DNA of 49,574 bases from Pseudomonas asuensis. GTDB taxonomy: Bacteria; Pseudomonadota; Gammaproteobacteria; Pseudomonadales; Pseudomonadaceae. Under the pieces are notes generated by a model. That model ran no database searches and was not told the origin of the DNA. It saw only the letters and a list, made by a program, of their open reading frames with translations. The stretch spans positions 1 through 49,574 of the forward strand of contig NZ_BMNW01000016.1 of assembly GCF_014646755.1 (NCBI RefSeq), read 5' to 3'. Positions 9,576-20,042 of this stretch are shown here, in pieces. The stretch's first letter is position 1; every line of letters begins with the position of its first letter. Both the position numbers and the translations under genes were made by a program.

Positions 9576-10466
9576 ATGGATCTAACGCTGTCGAGCATGC
9601 AGACGTTTGTGAGGGTGGTAGAACAAGGCTCTTTCGCAGCGGCAGCACGCACACTTGAGGTCTCACCACAGATGGTAGCCAAGCATATCGCTATGCTGGA
9701 GAGACGCCTCGGTGCCCGGCTCCTGAACCGAACCACCCGCAAGCAGAAACTGACTGAGCTGGGCTTTGCCTATTATGAGCGTTGCCAGATAATTCTTGCC
9801 GAGGTGGCTGCTGCGGATGCCTTGGCCCAGGAGATCAGTACTCTCCCGCAGGGGAAGCTTAGAATCAGCGCGCCGGTCACGTTTGGCTCTCGCCGTCTGG
9901 TCCCGTTTATCAGTCGGTTCCTGGCGGACTACCCACAGGTAGAAGTAGATCTGGTGTTGATCGACCGTCTTGTGGACTTGGTTGAGGAGGGCTTCGAAGC
10001 AGTCTTCCGTATTGGTCCGCTTGCAGACTCTAGGAGAGTAGCGCGCCCACTTAAACCGTATCGTCTTATAGCGTGTGCCGCTCCTGCCTATCTTGCACGC
10101 AACGGTGTACCAGACACTCCAGATGAGCTGTTAAACCATGAGTGTATTGGGTATACCTATGGGCTTCCTCCCTTCAATCGACAATGGCAATTTACTCGGG
10201 AAGAAAAGATCCATGTGGTAGAGGTAACAGGCCGACTGCAGGTAAGTGATAGCGCAGCTCTACTGACAGCAGCTCTATGTGGTCACGGTATAGTACTGGC
10301 GCCAGAGATATTACTAAGCGAGGCGATAGGTGCAGGTCAACTCACACAGATATTGAGCAACTTTGAAGCGCCGTCTCGGCCAATGCATCTCTTGTTCAAT
10401 GCCGATCGGCATAAAACAGCAAAGCTTCGAGCGTTCATTGACGCGGTGGTGGCAGAGTTTGAATGA
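9576..10466 (+). CDS. LysR-family transcriptional regulator
   Basis: This is a 296-residue LysR protein. The winged HTH is at about residues 5-62 (FVRVVEQGSFAAAARTL, SPQMVAKHIAMLERRLGARLL), followed by the LysR substrate-binding domain with LIDRLVDLVEEGFEAVFRIG. It is 90 bp from and divergent to the reductase-like gene, its most likely target. It appears intact, with an ATG start at 9576. The product and the other LysR at 1169-2056 belong to the same subgroup but are clearly different in sequence. Confidence 0.9.
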   Translation: MDLTLSSMQTFVRVVEQGSFAAAARTLEVSPQMVAKHIAMLERRLGARLLNRTTRKQKLTELGFAYYERCQIILAEVAAADALAQEISTLPQGKLRISAPVTFGSRRLVPFISRFLADYPQVEVDLVLIDRLVDLVEEGFEAVFRIGPLADSRRVARPLKPYRLIACAAPAYLARNGVPDTPDELLNHECIGYTYGLPPFNRQWQFTREEKIHVVEVTGRLQVSDSAALLTAALCGHGIVLAPEILLSEAIGAGQLTQILSNFEAPSRPMHLLFNADRHKTAKLRAFIDAVVAEFE

Positions 10467-10991
10467 CTAAACGCTAGCGGCGTATAAAGCAACGATGAGA
10501 GTTCATAGGCTGATAAAGGTAATAAACCCTCTAAGTATCCATATGTACCTCTTTGCTGAATAATCCAAACCAGCACAAACAGTAGTCAAGGAGCCATAAC
10601 GGCTATGGGGCTACAGCTACTCGAAGCGGTAACTTTCCGTTTCCCAAAAGCGCTGGAGGCTCTGCAGCTCTAGCCATGGAGACAGTCCGAATCCTGATAG
10701 GACATCGCACCTGACGCAAGGAGCAATGCCCTATAACTGTCCCCTTGTTACCTGTGAAGAGCTGACACTAACCAACTCCTTCACACATTACGTTTCGCCG
10801 TATTAAATGGAGCATTATCTCTCTTGGCTCCGTATGACAACACCCACTTTCCCATCATAAAAGATGCTGCACGACGGCTGATTGCTGCTTACTTATCTTA
10901 AGCTTGAAGATAAGCATATGGGCTCCTGCTCATGTTTAACTAGCAAGGTCTTTAAGGCAAAAAATATAAGCCATGCCCAGGATTATGCGTG
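10467..10991. other. 525-bp intergenic region without a recognisable gene
   Basis: Only very short ORFs are present (for example 17 codons from an ATG near 10807). No tRNA-like or riboswitch-like structure was recognised, and there are no obvious long repeats. It lies between convergent genes, so it may simply hold two 3' regions. Confidence 0.4.
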
Positions 10992-11423
10992 CTAGAGCTG
11001 CATTCCTATCGCCAGCCGATTAAAGGCGTTCATGAGAGAGATGGCAAAGGTCAGATCTGAAATCTGCGCATCGTTAAAGTAATCTTTTAGAGGCAGATAA
11101 AAAGTATCTGGCGCACCCTTGTCAGTAACATGCGTCAATGCCTCTGCCCAGGCAAGGACGGCCTTTTCTCGCTCATCAAAATGTTCGCTGATACGCCAAC
11201 CGGCCAGACAATCCAGTTTGACCTGCGCTATACCGCTATCACGAAGGGCCTTGGCATGCTTACCAAGGCAGAACGCGCAGCCATTGATTTGCGATATACG
11301 CAGGTAGACAAGTTCAACCAGTGTAGGGCCTAGCGAGCTATCAGCCAGGGCGCGATTAGTTGCCAGCAGACCTTCATAGGCAGCAGGTGACAGGGTTGAA
11401 AACGGGAGGCGAAGCTGGCTCAT
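10992..11423 (-). CDS. Carboxymuconolactone decarboxylase/AhpD-like protein
   Basis: The protein is 143 residues from the ATG at 11423 (MSQLRLPFSTLSP). It carries the AhpD/CMD signature ELVYLRISQINGCAFCLGKHAKAL with the CxxC redox pair and the downstream His. AhpD-like proteins act as thiol peroxidase partners or decarboxylases. It is last in a three-gene minus-strand run after the azoreductase (28 bp gap) and a GNAT gene, which suggests a small detoxification operon. The longer upstream in-frame extension overlaps the azoreductase and is not credible. Confidence 0.88.
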   Translation of the reverse strand: MSQLRLPFSTLSPAAYEGLLATNRALADSSLGPTLVELVYLRISQINGCAFCLGKHAKALRDSGIAQVKLDCLAGWRISEHFDEREKAVLAWAEALTHVTDKGAPDTFYLPLKDYFNDAQISDLTFAISLMNAFNRLAIGMQL

Positions 11424-11451
11424 AGAGTTTCCTGTAATAAAGAGAATGGGG

Positions 11452-12069
11452 TTAGCCTGGTGTGGTTTGTAGCAGAGGCAAACGGGCCAGTCGGCACCGG
11501 GCTTCAGCATTGGCAGCCAGAGCGCTTTCGGTCCCGAGCGCCTGTCCCTCCAGGTAGATGAAGTGAACATCAAGGAGGCCAATGGTACCCAGGACATGAC
11601 GCAGGTATGGACTCAGGAAGTCCGCCTGTCTCGCATGCGCCCCCTGGTGAAATCCTCCAGAGCTTACAATGATGTACACCGGGCGGTCCGCCAGTAGGCC
11701 TATCTTGCCTTCCGGCGTCGCTTCAAATGTGCGTCCGATCCGTACGACATGATCAATCCATAGCTTTAGCGAAGCCGGTACCGTGAAGTTATGCATTGGC
11801 GTTGCGATAATCAGTAGCTCGCTGCGCTCAAGCTCTTTGATGAGTTCTTCTGAGTGGTTAAATACTGTGGCATCTCTAGACGTACGTTGCGCAAGGGCCG
11901 TCTCGTAGTCGTCTGTCAGCGGAGGCACGGATCCTTCACCCAATGCGCGATACGTGATCGAAAGATTGTTGTCTCGGTTGCGGATGGTTTCTATCAACTC
12001 CTTAGCCAAGGCATATCCCGTTGATTGCCCTGTTCGGGCACTAGCGTTGATAAACAGGACTTCACACAT
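11452..12069 (-). CDS. azoR: FMN-dependent NADH-azoreductase / NAD(P)H quinone oxidoreductase
   Basis: This 205-residue flavodoxin-like protein has the phosphate-binding loop NASARTGQSTGYALA near the N-terminus, IIATPMHNFTVPASLKLWIDHVVR in the middle and a VIYIIVSSGGFHQGAH-like FMN-binding loop, all characteristic of AzoR. These enzymes reduce azo dyes and quinones with NADH in the cytoplasm. Its ATG overlaps the end of the upstream GNAT gene by 8 bp, indicating translational coupling. The AhpD-like gene follows. The divergent MocR regulator is the probable controller. Confidence 0.88.
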   Translation of the reverse strand: MCEVLFINASARTGQSTGYALAKELIETIRNRDNNLSITYRALGEGSVPPLTDDYETALAQRTSRDATVFNHSEELIKELERSELLIIATPMHNFTVPASLKLWIDHVVRIGRTFEATPEGKIGLLADRPVYIIVSSGGFHQGAHARQADFLSPYLRHVLGTIGLLDVHFIYLEGQALGTESALAANAEARCRLARLPLLQTTPG

Positions 12070-12526
12070 GAGTTACCGCCTGTGGTGGAGATAAAGGCTC
12101 GGCAAAATGAAGGCCCCTTGCCAGAAGTCCTTCACGGAAATAGAACCGTTGAGCCAACGGCATATGCAACCCAGTATCCAGTACTATATGAGAGCATTCC
12201 TGCTGACTGCCCTGCTCACGGGCCACCTCAAGCAGGGCTGCGCCAATTCCTAACTGGCGCCGTGACGTAGCTACAACCAGATCGTCCACATAGGTAAAGT
12301 GGCCATACAGCAGGTTTTCCAGCTCACGAAAGCCGATAAGACCTATGACTTCATTACCTTCAAAGGCGCCATACAGGCGATAGCCTTGTGAAGCTTGTCG
12401 GGCTAGTTGCTGAACAAATGTGTCGGCATCCTCCAGATGCGGCCGCAGTACCAGCATTAGTTCAAATGCCTTCCGCTGCTGGGCTTCATGCTCTAGATGC
12501 AGATAGACAACCGATTTATTTTCCAT
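12062..12526 (-). CDS. GNAT-family N-acetyltransferase
   Basis: The protein is 154 residues from the ATG at 12526 (MENKSVVYLHLEHE), which has GGAGAG about 6 bp upstream. The longer frame to 12571 lacks this. The GNAT core is visible as YVDDLVVATSRRQLGIGAALLEVA, with the acetyl-CoA pyrophosphate loop slightly changed to RRQLGIGAAL. It is the first gene of the GNAT-azoR-AhpD-like operon and overlaps azoR by 8 bp. The acceptor substrate is unknown. Confidence 0.83.
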   Translation of the reverse strand: MENKSVVYLHLEHEAQQRKAFELMLVLRPHLEDADTFVQQLARQASQGYRLYGAFEGNEVIGLIGFRELENLLYGHFTYVDDLVVATSRRQLGIGAALLEVAREQGSQQECSHIVLDTGLHMPLAQRFYFREGLLARGLHFAEPLSPPQAVTHV

Positions 12527-12608
12527 AGGTGCTCTCCAGAATCCATGGGCACTATAGTCCTGTAATGGCATACGCTATAGGGCCAAGAAAGTGATAAATG
12601 ACTAGGAC

Positions 12609-14045
12609 ATGAAAGCTATTATCCGACCGTTATCCAGTAATAGGCCCATGCCTATTTACCGACAAATTTACTGGCGGTTTCGCGATGCCATCGTGAGTGG
12701 AAAGCTGCGAGCCGGTGAGCGTGTCCCATCAGTGCGGACGTTGGCCGCCGAGCTCAATCTTGCTAGAGGGACGGTCGAGGCGGCCTATCAGATGCTTATT
12801 GGCGAGGGATACCTAGTTTCACATGGACCTGCAGGCACTATGGTTGCCCATGATCTTTATCCGGCAGAGCCCCCTGTGCTGGAAGCTGTCGTGACAGAGC
12901 ATGAATCCTTGGTACATACCGGTGTGCTTCCACTGCCACTTCAGATGGGGTTGCCTGCGCTGGACGCCTTTCCTCGCAAGCTTTGGATACGCCTGGCCAG
13001 TCGCACCCTGCGCCAGGGCGGGCTGGATGGACTGGTTTATCCAGACCCACGTGGCCATGCCTCGTTACGTACTGCGCTAGCAGGGTATCTTGGCATTGCA
13101 CGGGGTATTAGCTGTTCTTCAGATCAGATATTTGTATGCGCCGGGTATCGTGCCTGCCTGGAGCTTATCTATCGCAGTCTTCTAAGGGTTGGCGATCACG
13201 GCTGGTTTGAGGAGCCAGGCTACTTTATCGCGCGGGAATTCCTGAAGGAGATAGGCCTTGAGCCAGTGCCCATTCCTGTCGACTCAGCGGGCCTGGATGT
13301 ACAGGCGGCTATGGGGATGGCTCCGGATGCCCGATTTGCCCTAGTCACACCCAGTCATCAAAGTCCGCTAGGAGTGTCTCTTACCCTTCCCCGTCGCCAA
13401 GCCCTGTTGGATTGGGCCATGGCGCAGGAGAGTTGGATCATTGAGGATGACTATGACAGCGAGTATCGCTATAGGGGACGTCCACTGCCTGCACTCAAAA
13501 GTCTTGATAGTCAGGGGCGGGTGCTCTACATCGGTACGTTCAGTAAAGTACTCATGCCCGGCTTGCGGCTTGCCTATGTGGTTGTACCCCAAGCGCAGGT
13601 AAAGCGTTTTGCCTATATGGCTGATACGCTGCAAAACCACTGCCCACACGTCCTGCAGTCAACCGTTGCGACCTTTATCGAGGAGGGCCATTTTGGACGT
13701 CACATCAAAAAGATGCGAGCGCTATATCCACAGCGCAGAGCACTCTTGATCGAGGCGCTTCTCGACACGCTAGGCAGCGCCGCTCATATAGATCCACAGG
13801 CAGGTGGTATGCATATCATCGTCCGCCTTGCCCCTGAATACGATGACAGGATAATTGCCGATCGGGCTCAGAAAGCAGGACTCGCCGTTCAGGCTCTGTC
13901 TAGGTGGTACGCGGGGCCAGAAACCTCGAAAGGTTTGCTTCTAGGCTTTACCAATGTGCAAAACAAGACCCAGTCAGCAAGTCTTGCAGCCCGTCTGCAT
14001 CAGTGTTTTCAGGTATCAGCAGATAAGACACATCACCATAGCTGA
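12609..14045 (+). CDS. MocR/PdxR-type regulator (GntR HTH fused to aminotransferase fold)
   Basis: This is a 478-residue fusion. Residues ~15-80 form a GntR winged helix (IYRQIYWRFRDAIVSGKL, VPSVRTLAAELNLARGTVEAAYQML). Residues ~110-470 form a class I aminotransferase fold that binds PLP, with the Schiff-base lysine in GTFSKVLMPGLRLAY. Such proteins sense PLP or amino compounds rather than catalyse transamination. It is divergent from the GNAT-azoR-AhpD operon (about 82 bp apart) and probably regulates it. It appears intact. Confidence 0.9.
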   Translation: MKAIIRPLSSNRPMPIYRQIYWRFRDAIVSGKLRAGERVPSVRTLAAELNLARGTVEAAYQMLIGEGYLVSHGPAGTMVAHDLYPAEPPVLEAVVTEHESLVHTGVLPLPLQMGLPALDAFPRKLWIRLASRTLRQGGLDGLVYPDPRGHASLRTALAGYLGIARGISCSSDQIFVCAGYRACLELIYRSLLRVGDHGWFEEPGYFIAREFLKEIGLEPVPIPVDSAGLDVQAAMGMAPDARFALVTPSHQSPLGVSLTLPRRQALLDWAMAQESWIIEDDYDSEYRYRGRPLPALKSLDSQGRVLYIGTFSKVLMPGLRLAYVVVPQAQVKRFAYMADTLQNHCPHVLQSTVATFIEEGHFGRHIKKMRALYPQRRALLIEALLDTLGSAAHIDPQAGGMHIIVRLAPEYDDRIIADRAQKAGLAVQALSRWYAGPETSKGLLLGFTNVQNKTQSASLAARLHQCFQVSADKTHHHS

Positions 14046-14202
14046 ATCAGCTTAAGGAATGCCTTACAAAAATTTGAAAGTCATAAGCAGGTAGTCACAG
14101 CAGTACCGCATCTGACATAGCACGGGCCCAAAAACTTACACCTATAAGTGCCATTATAGGGCTACTTAATTAATCAGACTTTTAAGACCAAAGAGATGTG
14201 AT

Positions 14203-14518
14203 ATGCCCGCAGACAACGCAATGGATGGTAAGTACTGGTACCGGTTGCTCTTGTTGTCAGCATTCTAGGGCTTCTTCCTTATTTTCATTGGTATAGCGGT
14301 AAAGGATTTTCCTCCGCTCTGCATCGTAACCTTGCGAACCTCTCAGGCAGCGCTTGTACTACTCGGGCTCACCTACTTGCTTCACCTTATTCTGCCAAAA
14401 GACCGGAATACTTGGGTTAGTTTTCTGGCCATTAGTATGCTCGATAGTGTTATCCCTTTCAGCTTGATTGTCTGGGCTCGGACCTCTATAAAGTGCGCTT
14501 GCGCAAGCATTATGTTCA
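14203..14518 (+). pseudogene. Decayed EamA (DMT) exporter, paralogue of 7135-8061
   Basis: Translation from ATG 14203 gives MDGKYWYRLLLLSAF, then TAG (14266-14268) where the intact copy has Trp in SAFWGC. It continues with FIGIAVKDFPPLCIV, YLLHLILPKDRNTW and VIPFSLIVWARTSIK, closely matching residues ~20-110 of the intact gene. Homology stops near 14518, so more than half of the gene is gone. Upstream sequence around 14070-14100 (AAATTTGAAAGTC) also matches the region before the intact copy, so the duplication included flanking DNA. Confidence 0.88.
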
Positions 14519-14706
14519 AGGAAATGAAGAGGTCTACAGCCCCGTACCTGTTTGGCCTGTAGATCGCTCAGCGAGCCACAGGGCGTAAATGGATACTGAG
14601 AGTGTATGGAATGCAGTGTCACCTCTGATCGGAATGTGAATGCAGGCCAGAACATTTCCATCCCAACAGTAAGGCATTGCCATCTAGAAGGGGAAACCCC
14701 TGTCCT

Positions 14707-17526
14707 TTATTGTCCTTCAGTCATACTAGTTATTTTTGAGGCAAGTGCTGCAATCGTAAAGGGTTTGGTCATAAGCTCTACCCCTGATCGGTGGAGGCTT
14801 TTTTGTAGCGTGACGCTCTGATCATAACCCGTGATAAAAAGTACCTTTAAGCTGGGATACATTCTGAGCGCTTGAGCAGCAAGGTCTCGCCCGTTAAGGC
14901 CTGGTAGCCCTATATCGGTTATCAACAAATCGATGCCTTTGTGACTTTTCAGGATTTCCAGACCTTCATATCCATCACCCGCTACAAGTGTGAAATAACC
15001 CAAATCCTCAAGCATTTCTGGAATCAACTCGCGAATAGCAGGGTCATCCTCTACAAGGAGAACCGTTTCGCGTATACTCATTCTCTGAGGATTACCCAAA
15101 AGCTCAGTAGTATCCTCATAGAGCTTGCCTTCGTAGCGAGGCAGATAGAGGCTAACAGTTGTTCCTTTACCTTCCGTAGAGGAAATCTCAAGTTGGCCTT
15201 CGCTTTGTCTGGCAAAGCCGTAGACCATTGAAAGTCCAAGCCCTGTTCCCTGTCCCATCGGTTTGGTAGTGAAGAATGGCTCGATCGCTCGCTCCAAAAC
15301 ATCCGCTGGCATGCCCGCTCCGTTATCAGTCAGGGCAATTCGGACATACTCACCCTGGACGACACCTGGAGCACTAAGGCAGTTTTCAAGCCTGATGTGT
15401 AGCTCACCCCCTTCCCCCATAGCGTCTCGGGCATTAATAACCAGATTAAGAACAGCGCTCTCTAATTGATGGGGATCACATATAGTTAGCCAAAGCCCTT
15501 GTTCTGATTCGATCCTCAAAATATGAGATGGACCAATAGAGCGTCGTAAGAGCACCTCGATATCACTTATAAGCTTAATGGCATCGACTGGTTTCGGGGT
15601 AAGCGACTGTCGGCGTGAAAAGGCGAGCAGCCGGTGAGTCAGTGCAGCAGCCCGCTGCGCTGATTCCAGGGCGATGCCTGTATAACGCTCCAGTTTGTCG
15701 GTGCGGCCATAGGCGACATGCTTCTTTAACATTCCTAAAGAGGCAATGATTCCGCCAAGAAGGTTATTAAAATCATGACCGATACCGCCCGTTAACTGAC
15801 CTACCGCCTCCATCTTTTGCGCTTGCCGAAGCTGCTCTCCAGCTTGCTGTAACGCCTGCTGCTGTTCTTTTTCTGCTGTAATATGCCTGCCATAGAAATA
15901 GCAGGCGTCGCCATCGGCTGAAGAATGCCAAGAGATCCAACGAGGAGTACCGTCCCGGTGACAGTAGCGGTTTACAAAGCTTGTCAGATGATCGCTTGAG
16001 GCTGCCCGATGGATAGCCTGTCGAGTTTCGGCTATATCCTCATGCCATACAAAATCATAAAGACTTTGTCCCTCAAGCTGGACCTGATCGTACCCAAGGA
16101 TTTCTTTCCATGCCGGGTTGACGGAGCTAAAGACGCCATCGGCTCCTGTTACAGCTAAGAGATCTCTTGAGTTTCGCCAGACTCGGTCATACTGTAAAGT
16201 ACGAACCGCAACGCTGTGCTCAAGTGTTATGTTTAACTGTTGAAGCTCTTCTGTTGCCTGCGTTTGCTCATGGATATCGGTAGTTGTACCAATCCACCAA
16301 AGGATCTCCTCCCCTACTCCATGAACCGGCACTGCCTTGGCGATATGCCAACGGTACGCTCCATCAAAACGACGAAGCCGCATTTTTGTCTCATAGAGCA
16401 TTCCAGATTGTATACAGCTGGACCATAAGCGACCAACTGCAGGGCGATCCTCAGGATGGACCCATTCAAGCCAATCTCTAGCCAAGTGAGCACTACTTTC
16501 AGCTCCGCAATAGGCGACAAGCCAATCGCTTGCCCAACTTAGTGCACCATCAGGTGTAGCACTCCAAACTCCATTGGGAATGGCTTGCACTAGGGCTGTA
16601 AATTGCAACTCGCTAGCACGAAGGGCCTGCTCGGCCTGATATTGCTCGGTAATATCATAACCTTCAACAAAGATACCGGTGACTTTTCCTGTCTCGTCTT
16701 TTATGGGTTCATAGATAAAATTGAGATACCGCTCAGTGGAATCACTGGTGCCCTCTCCATGCAGACGAAAGGGCAATTGGGTGGCCACGAATCGCTCACC
16801 GGTTTCAAATACCTTGTCCATCCACTGAAAGAGCCGACCATCCTGTAGATCAGGATAAGCCTCCCGGATGGTTTTACCTATGAAATGCCTATTGCCAAAT
16901 AAGCGTGCATGGGTAGCATTGGTAAATTCGAAGACGTGTTCAGGACCCGAGAGAATGGCGATAAAACCGGGTGCCTGATCAAACAGATGGCGTTGGCGTT
17001 CGATTTCTTTACGGTGGCGACGCTCAGCCAGTACCTCAGCGGTGGTTTCGACACAGGGGCAGAAAAATCCAGCAACCTGTCCGTATTCATCGCGCACAGG
17101 CGTATAGGAAAAAGCGAAGTGGGTTTCCTCAGGGTAACCGTGACGGTGCATGGTTAACGTAATGTCATCCATATGGATGGACGTGCCGTTATAAACAGAG
17201 TCCACAATGGGAGCCAACTCTTCACGGGCTTCTTCCCAGACCTCAAGCAATGGCCGTCCCATAGACATGGGGTGCTTGAACCCAAGGATGTCTGCATAGG
17301 CATCATTGTAGAGTATGATCTTGTCAGAACCCTAGGCAATAAACATCGCCTGTTTTGCCCCAAGCACAATGCTGACCAGCATTTGCAAGGTTTGAGGCCA
17401 AGTTTCCGGTTTACCCAGCGGTGAACTCTCCCAAGCGAAGGTTCGGATAAGCTGCCCCGCTTGACCTCCTCCCTGCATAAAAGTGAGTGTGTCATTGGAC
17501 GGCTGAACTTCAATCTCGCTAGCCAT
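14707..17526 (-). pseudogene. Multi-PAS hybrid histidine kinase with receiver domain, interrupted by one TAG
   Basis: The full reading frame (~940 codons from the ATG at 17526) encodes three or four PAS domains, an HisKA/HATPase core (H-box GGIGHDFNN, N-box NLVINARDAM, GTGLGLSMVYGFA) and a C-terminal receiver (LLVEDDPAIRE, phospho-acceptor in LLITDIGLPG, MTKPF). No transmembrane segment is seen, so it is a cytoplasmic sensor. A TAG at 17332-17334 splits it in frame after QAMFIA, where homologues have Trp-Gly. Re-initiation at 17268 would leave an 853-residue protein lacking the first part of PAS 1, so residual activity is possible. The signal is unknown. Confidence 0.85.
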
Positions 17527-18013
17527 TAGAGAGCCTATTTTTAATGGACGGGATCAGTCGCTATTGAACCGCTATGACCTGATCTTAAATTACACTTGCG
17601 ACTAGTCGGTCTGCTGTTATACGACTTTCCATTAAAATCAGTTTTCAGATAGCGCAAAGCTTCTCTTCTGTAATCAGATACAGATTAATTTATTTGGCTT
17701 ATTGGCGTTGCTATGGTTCATCTTGTTGCAGTTAATTAATGTATAACGCGACCACAAAGGATGAACGGCTGAGTGGAGTAGTAAAAGCATTACTGGTTCG
17801 CTCGTTGTGATCCTAAAGCTGCTGGCTCCAGCTTTTCTATTAGATACAAAAGCCAAAGGTTTGTACTCCGAAACCGGAATAACAGTTGCGAAAACTATAT
17901 TGGATCATTACTTGCTCCCTAAATATATTGTACTGCACTACGGGAACGAATATGAAAGGCCACCTTTGAAGGCGGCCTTTCATAGGTTTTGAACAGCGTA
18001 AACCCTGCCTTAT
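17527..18013. other. Gene-free region between kinase and cellulase genes
   Basis: There is no credible ORF here. It holds the upstream region of the kinase gene and, near its right end, the probable transcription terminator of the cellulase gene (separate entry). AT-rich stretches near 17680-17740 could hold promoters, but none matches a consensus well. Confidence 0.5.
17952..17982 (-). terminator. Stem-loop downstream of the GH5 cellulase gene
   Basis: A near-perfect hairpin has arms ATGAAAGGCC and GGCCTTTCAT around an ACC...GGC inner stem and TTTGAA loop, 31 bp beyond the cellulase stop codon. It lacks a long T-run on the minus strand, so it may act as a weak or bidirectional terminator. 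Confidence 0.65.
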
Positions 18014-19378
18014 TTAGTTGGCCACTACCACCAGCGTCTTGGGATAGCCAACTACTGCGCCGTCAACCGCAGCTCCTTCAAGGTATACGGCCATCCTGGT
18101 ACCCACCTGAGCAGAAGTGACCTTTCTTACCTGCCCGTCGGCCAGACGGACCGACGCACCAGCCTTAAAGGCTACCTTGTTGGCGTCGGTAGCAGGGATT
18201 GAAAAGCCCGGCTTCTTGCGATACACACCGTTTAGCCAGTCCTCATTGGTAATGTTGTTAATCTCACTCACAACACCTGTTGTAGCGGGTGTAGTTGCAA
18301 CTGGTGTGGTGGGTGTTGTTGGTGCAGTTACAACAGTCTTTTTAGGACCGATTTCCGTACAGCTGCTGTTGTCCATATACTTCTTGAGAGTCGGCCACTG
18401 CGGACGCTCTACACCATTGATAGGCTCAACCGACATGAAATAATCGCCCCAGCCTGGGCCTGCTGCCCAATAGGAAGCTGGTACGCAATTCTCTTTCAGG
18501 TACGCCAGCATGTTGTCCATCAAGATGTTCCAGCGTGGGTTGTTATCCGGTACACCAAACTCACCGATGTAACCACGCTGACCATGCTTTTTCAGCCACT
18601 CCACAAAAGGCTTGACCCGGTTGACGCCATACATCACATCAAGCGTGTTAACGTCCACATCGCCATAGCTGCCACCGGCGTTCTCATCAAAATAGGAGTG
18701 CGCCGAGAAGATGATGTTGTTGGACGGGTCCTTCAGGTTCAGCAACGGATCATTCCACTCGGCCCAACGGGTCGCGCTCGACCAGCCGTTACCTTCCACA
18801 ATGATCGGACGCGTCTTGTCTACTGCACGTACGCCGTTGATACCGTACTGGGCAGCCGTTGCCCAATAGGCCAGTGCGCCGTTGGGCTCGTTCATGATGT
18901 CATAGGCGTACAGCGCGGGCTGGTTGCTCCACTGCTGCGCGATCTTGGTCATGATCTCCTGGTAGCGCACATAGGGGACGCTACTGGTACCAATCACCTG
19001 TCCGCGATAACGCGCATAGTTATGCAGGTCCAGGATGATCTTGATGTTGTGCTTTTGGGCATAGCCAAACGTACGGTCAATCAAGGCTACATAGGTAGGA
19101 TCCAGCGGTCCACCCAGCTTAGGCTGCAAACGCTCCCAGATAATGGGAAAGCGAAACGTCTTGATGCCCCGGGCGCTCCACTGCTGGAAATACGACTCGA
19201 TCGGGAAGATGTAGTTGGTACCATTGATGCCAGGAAGCACATGAGGCGCAAATCCCGCACCGGAGAGGTTAAGGCTCACCAGGTCAATGGGTTCCGCCTG
19301 AGCAGCTTGGCCACCCAAAACCAGTGCAGCGACAACAGGAAGACACTTTACAAAACGCTTGGAAAGACAAGAGAACAT
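18014..19378 (-). CDS. Secreted glycoside hydrolase family 5 cellulase
   Basis: This 454-residue protein has a clear signal peptide (residues 1-28, ending GQAAQA-EP). The GH5 catalytic barrel (about 35-345) has the acid/base Glu in IMNEPNG and the nucleophile Glu in YIGEFGVP. It is followed by a Thr/Pro-rich linker (about 350-370) and an ~80-residue C-terminal domain (DWLNGVYRKKPGF...). It probably hydrolyses beta-1,4-glucan outside the cell. Its placement 0.66 kb from hrpL fits a plant-associated lifestyle, but no hrp box was found upstream, so HrpL control is not supported. It appears intact. Confidence 0.9.
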   Translation of the reverse strand: MFSCLSKRFVKCLPVVAALVLGGQAAQAEPIDLVSLNLSGAGFAPHVLPGINGTNYIFPIESYFQQWSARGIKTFRFPIIWERLQPKLGGPLDPTYVALIDRTFGYAQKHNIKIILDLHNYARYRGQVIGTSSVPYVRYQEIMTKIAQQWSNQPALYAYDIMNEPNGALAYWATAAQYGINGVRAVDKTRPIIVEGNGWSSATRWAEWNDPLLNLKDPSNNIIFSAHSYFDENAGGSYGDVDVNTLDVMYGVNRVKPFVEWLKKHGQRGYIGEFGVPDNNPRWNILMDNMLAYLKENCVPASYWAAGPGWGDYFMSVEPINGVERPQWPTLKKYMDNSSCTEIGPKKTVVTAPTTPTTPVATTPATTGVVSEINNITNEDWLNGVYRKKPGFSIPATDANKVAFKAGASVRLADGQVRKVTSAQVGTRMAVYLEGAAVDGAVVGYPKTLVVVAN

Positions 19379-20042
19379 AATGAGATAAACCCTACTGCGA
19401 AGTAATCAGGGATTGGCGTCTCCTATCCATATTTGCGAAGCCAGATCTAAAAAATAAATGTTTCAGCCACTTAAATTCATGACAGAAGCGCTTCCGGGCA
19501 CATGCAGTAGGTAATTCAAACTCTATGCCAAGATAGGGCCGATCATATACATACAGATAAGTATAGAAACCTCTGCTTGGTAACTTGCTGATTTGCGTGT
19601 CCTTTCTTAAGGACCATTCATCAGGCTTAACCAATGGCAGAAGGACAACACTTAGACAGCATCTTGAAATCGGACTTCTTAAAATCAAAATGCCAATATA
19701 TTGGCATCACTTTAAGATGTAACATCGATAAAAAATTCCTGCTCAGGGACAGGGATCAAAGATGAGGATTAAGGACAACCTAACATTTACCTACAGCCTC
19801 GCCCATGCTTTAGCGATCGCAGAAAGTAGCAGACAGGCCTATTAGCATGCATAAGTGGCGACATGCATACATAACACTGTCGCCATCTATGCTTAGGTCA
19901 GGCTGGCTTTGTTGACCTGAAAACCCTGCCTGTCTTGGTGTATCTGCTGTGGCTTGTCACAGCGGCGTAACGCTGGCAGCTGCTCATGCCTGTGTCATTA
20001 CGCCCTAGATTGCCAAATCCACTTCACCTTGTACTAATGTGC
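19379..20042. other. Gene-free region between the cellulase gene and hrpL
   Basis: A 98-codon minus-strand frame (19392-19688) lacks any family resemblance and is probably noise. The region contains the cellulase promoter region and an inverted repeat at 19856-19885. I see no hrp box (GGAACC-N15/16-CCACNNA) in either direction. Confidence 0.5.
19856..19885. repeat. 8-bp perfect inverted repeat, possible hrpL terminator
   Basis: TGGCGACA (19856-19863) and TGTCGCCA (19878-19885) are separated by 14 bp. It lies about 160 bp beyond the hrpL stop codon, with no T-run. It could be a weak terminator or an operator. Confidence 0.4.

Noticed and set aside
18014-19378. HrpL control of the GH5 cellulase
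   Set aside because: No GGAACC-N15/16-CCACNNA element occurs in the 0.66 kb upstream. Proximity to hrpL alone is not evidence.
18584-19405. 273-codon plus ORF opposite the cellulase gene
   Set aside because: It is the antisense shadow of the GH5 gene, which has a signal peptide and catalytic motifs.
19392-19688. 98-codon minus ORF upstream of the cellulase gene
   Set aside because: No family resemblance and no good ribosome binding site. It lies in a probable regulatory region.
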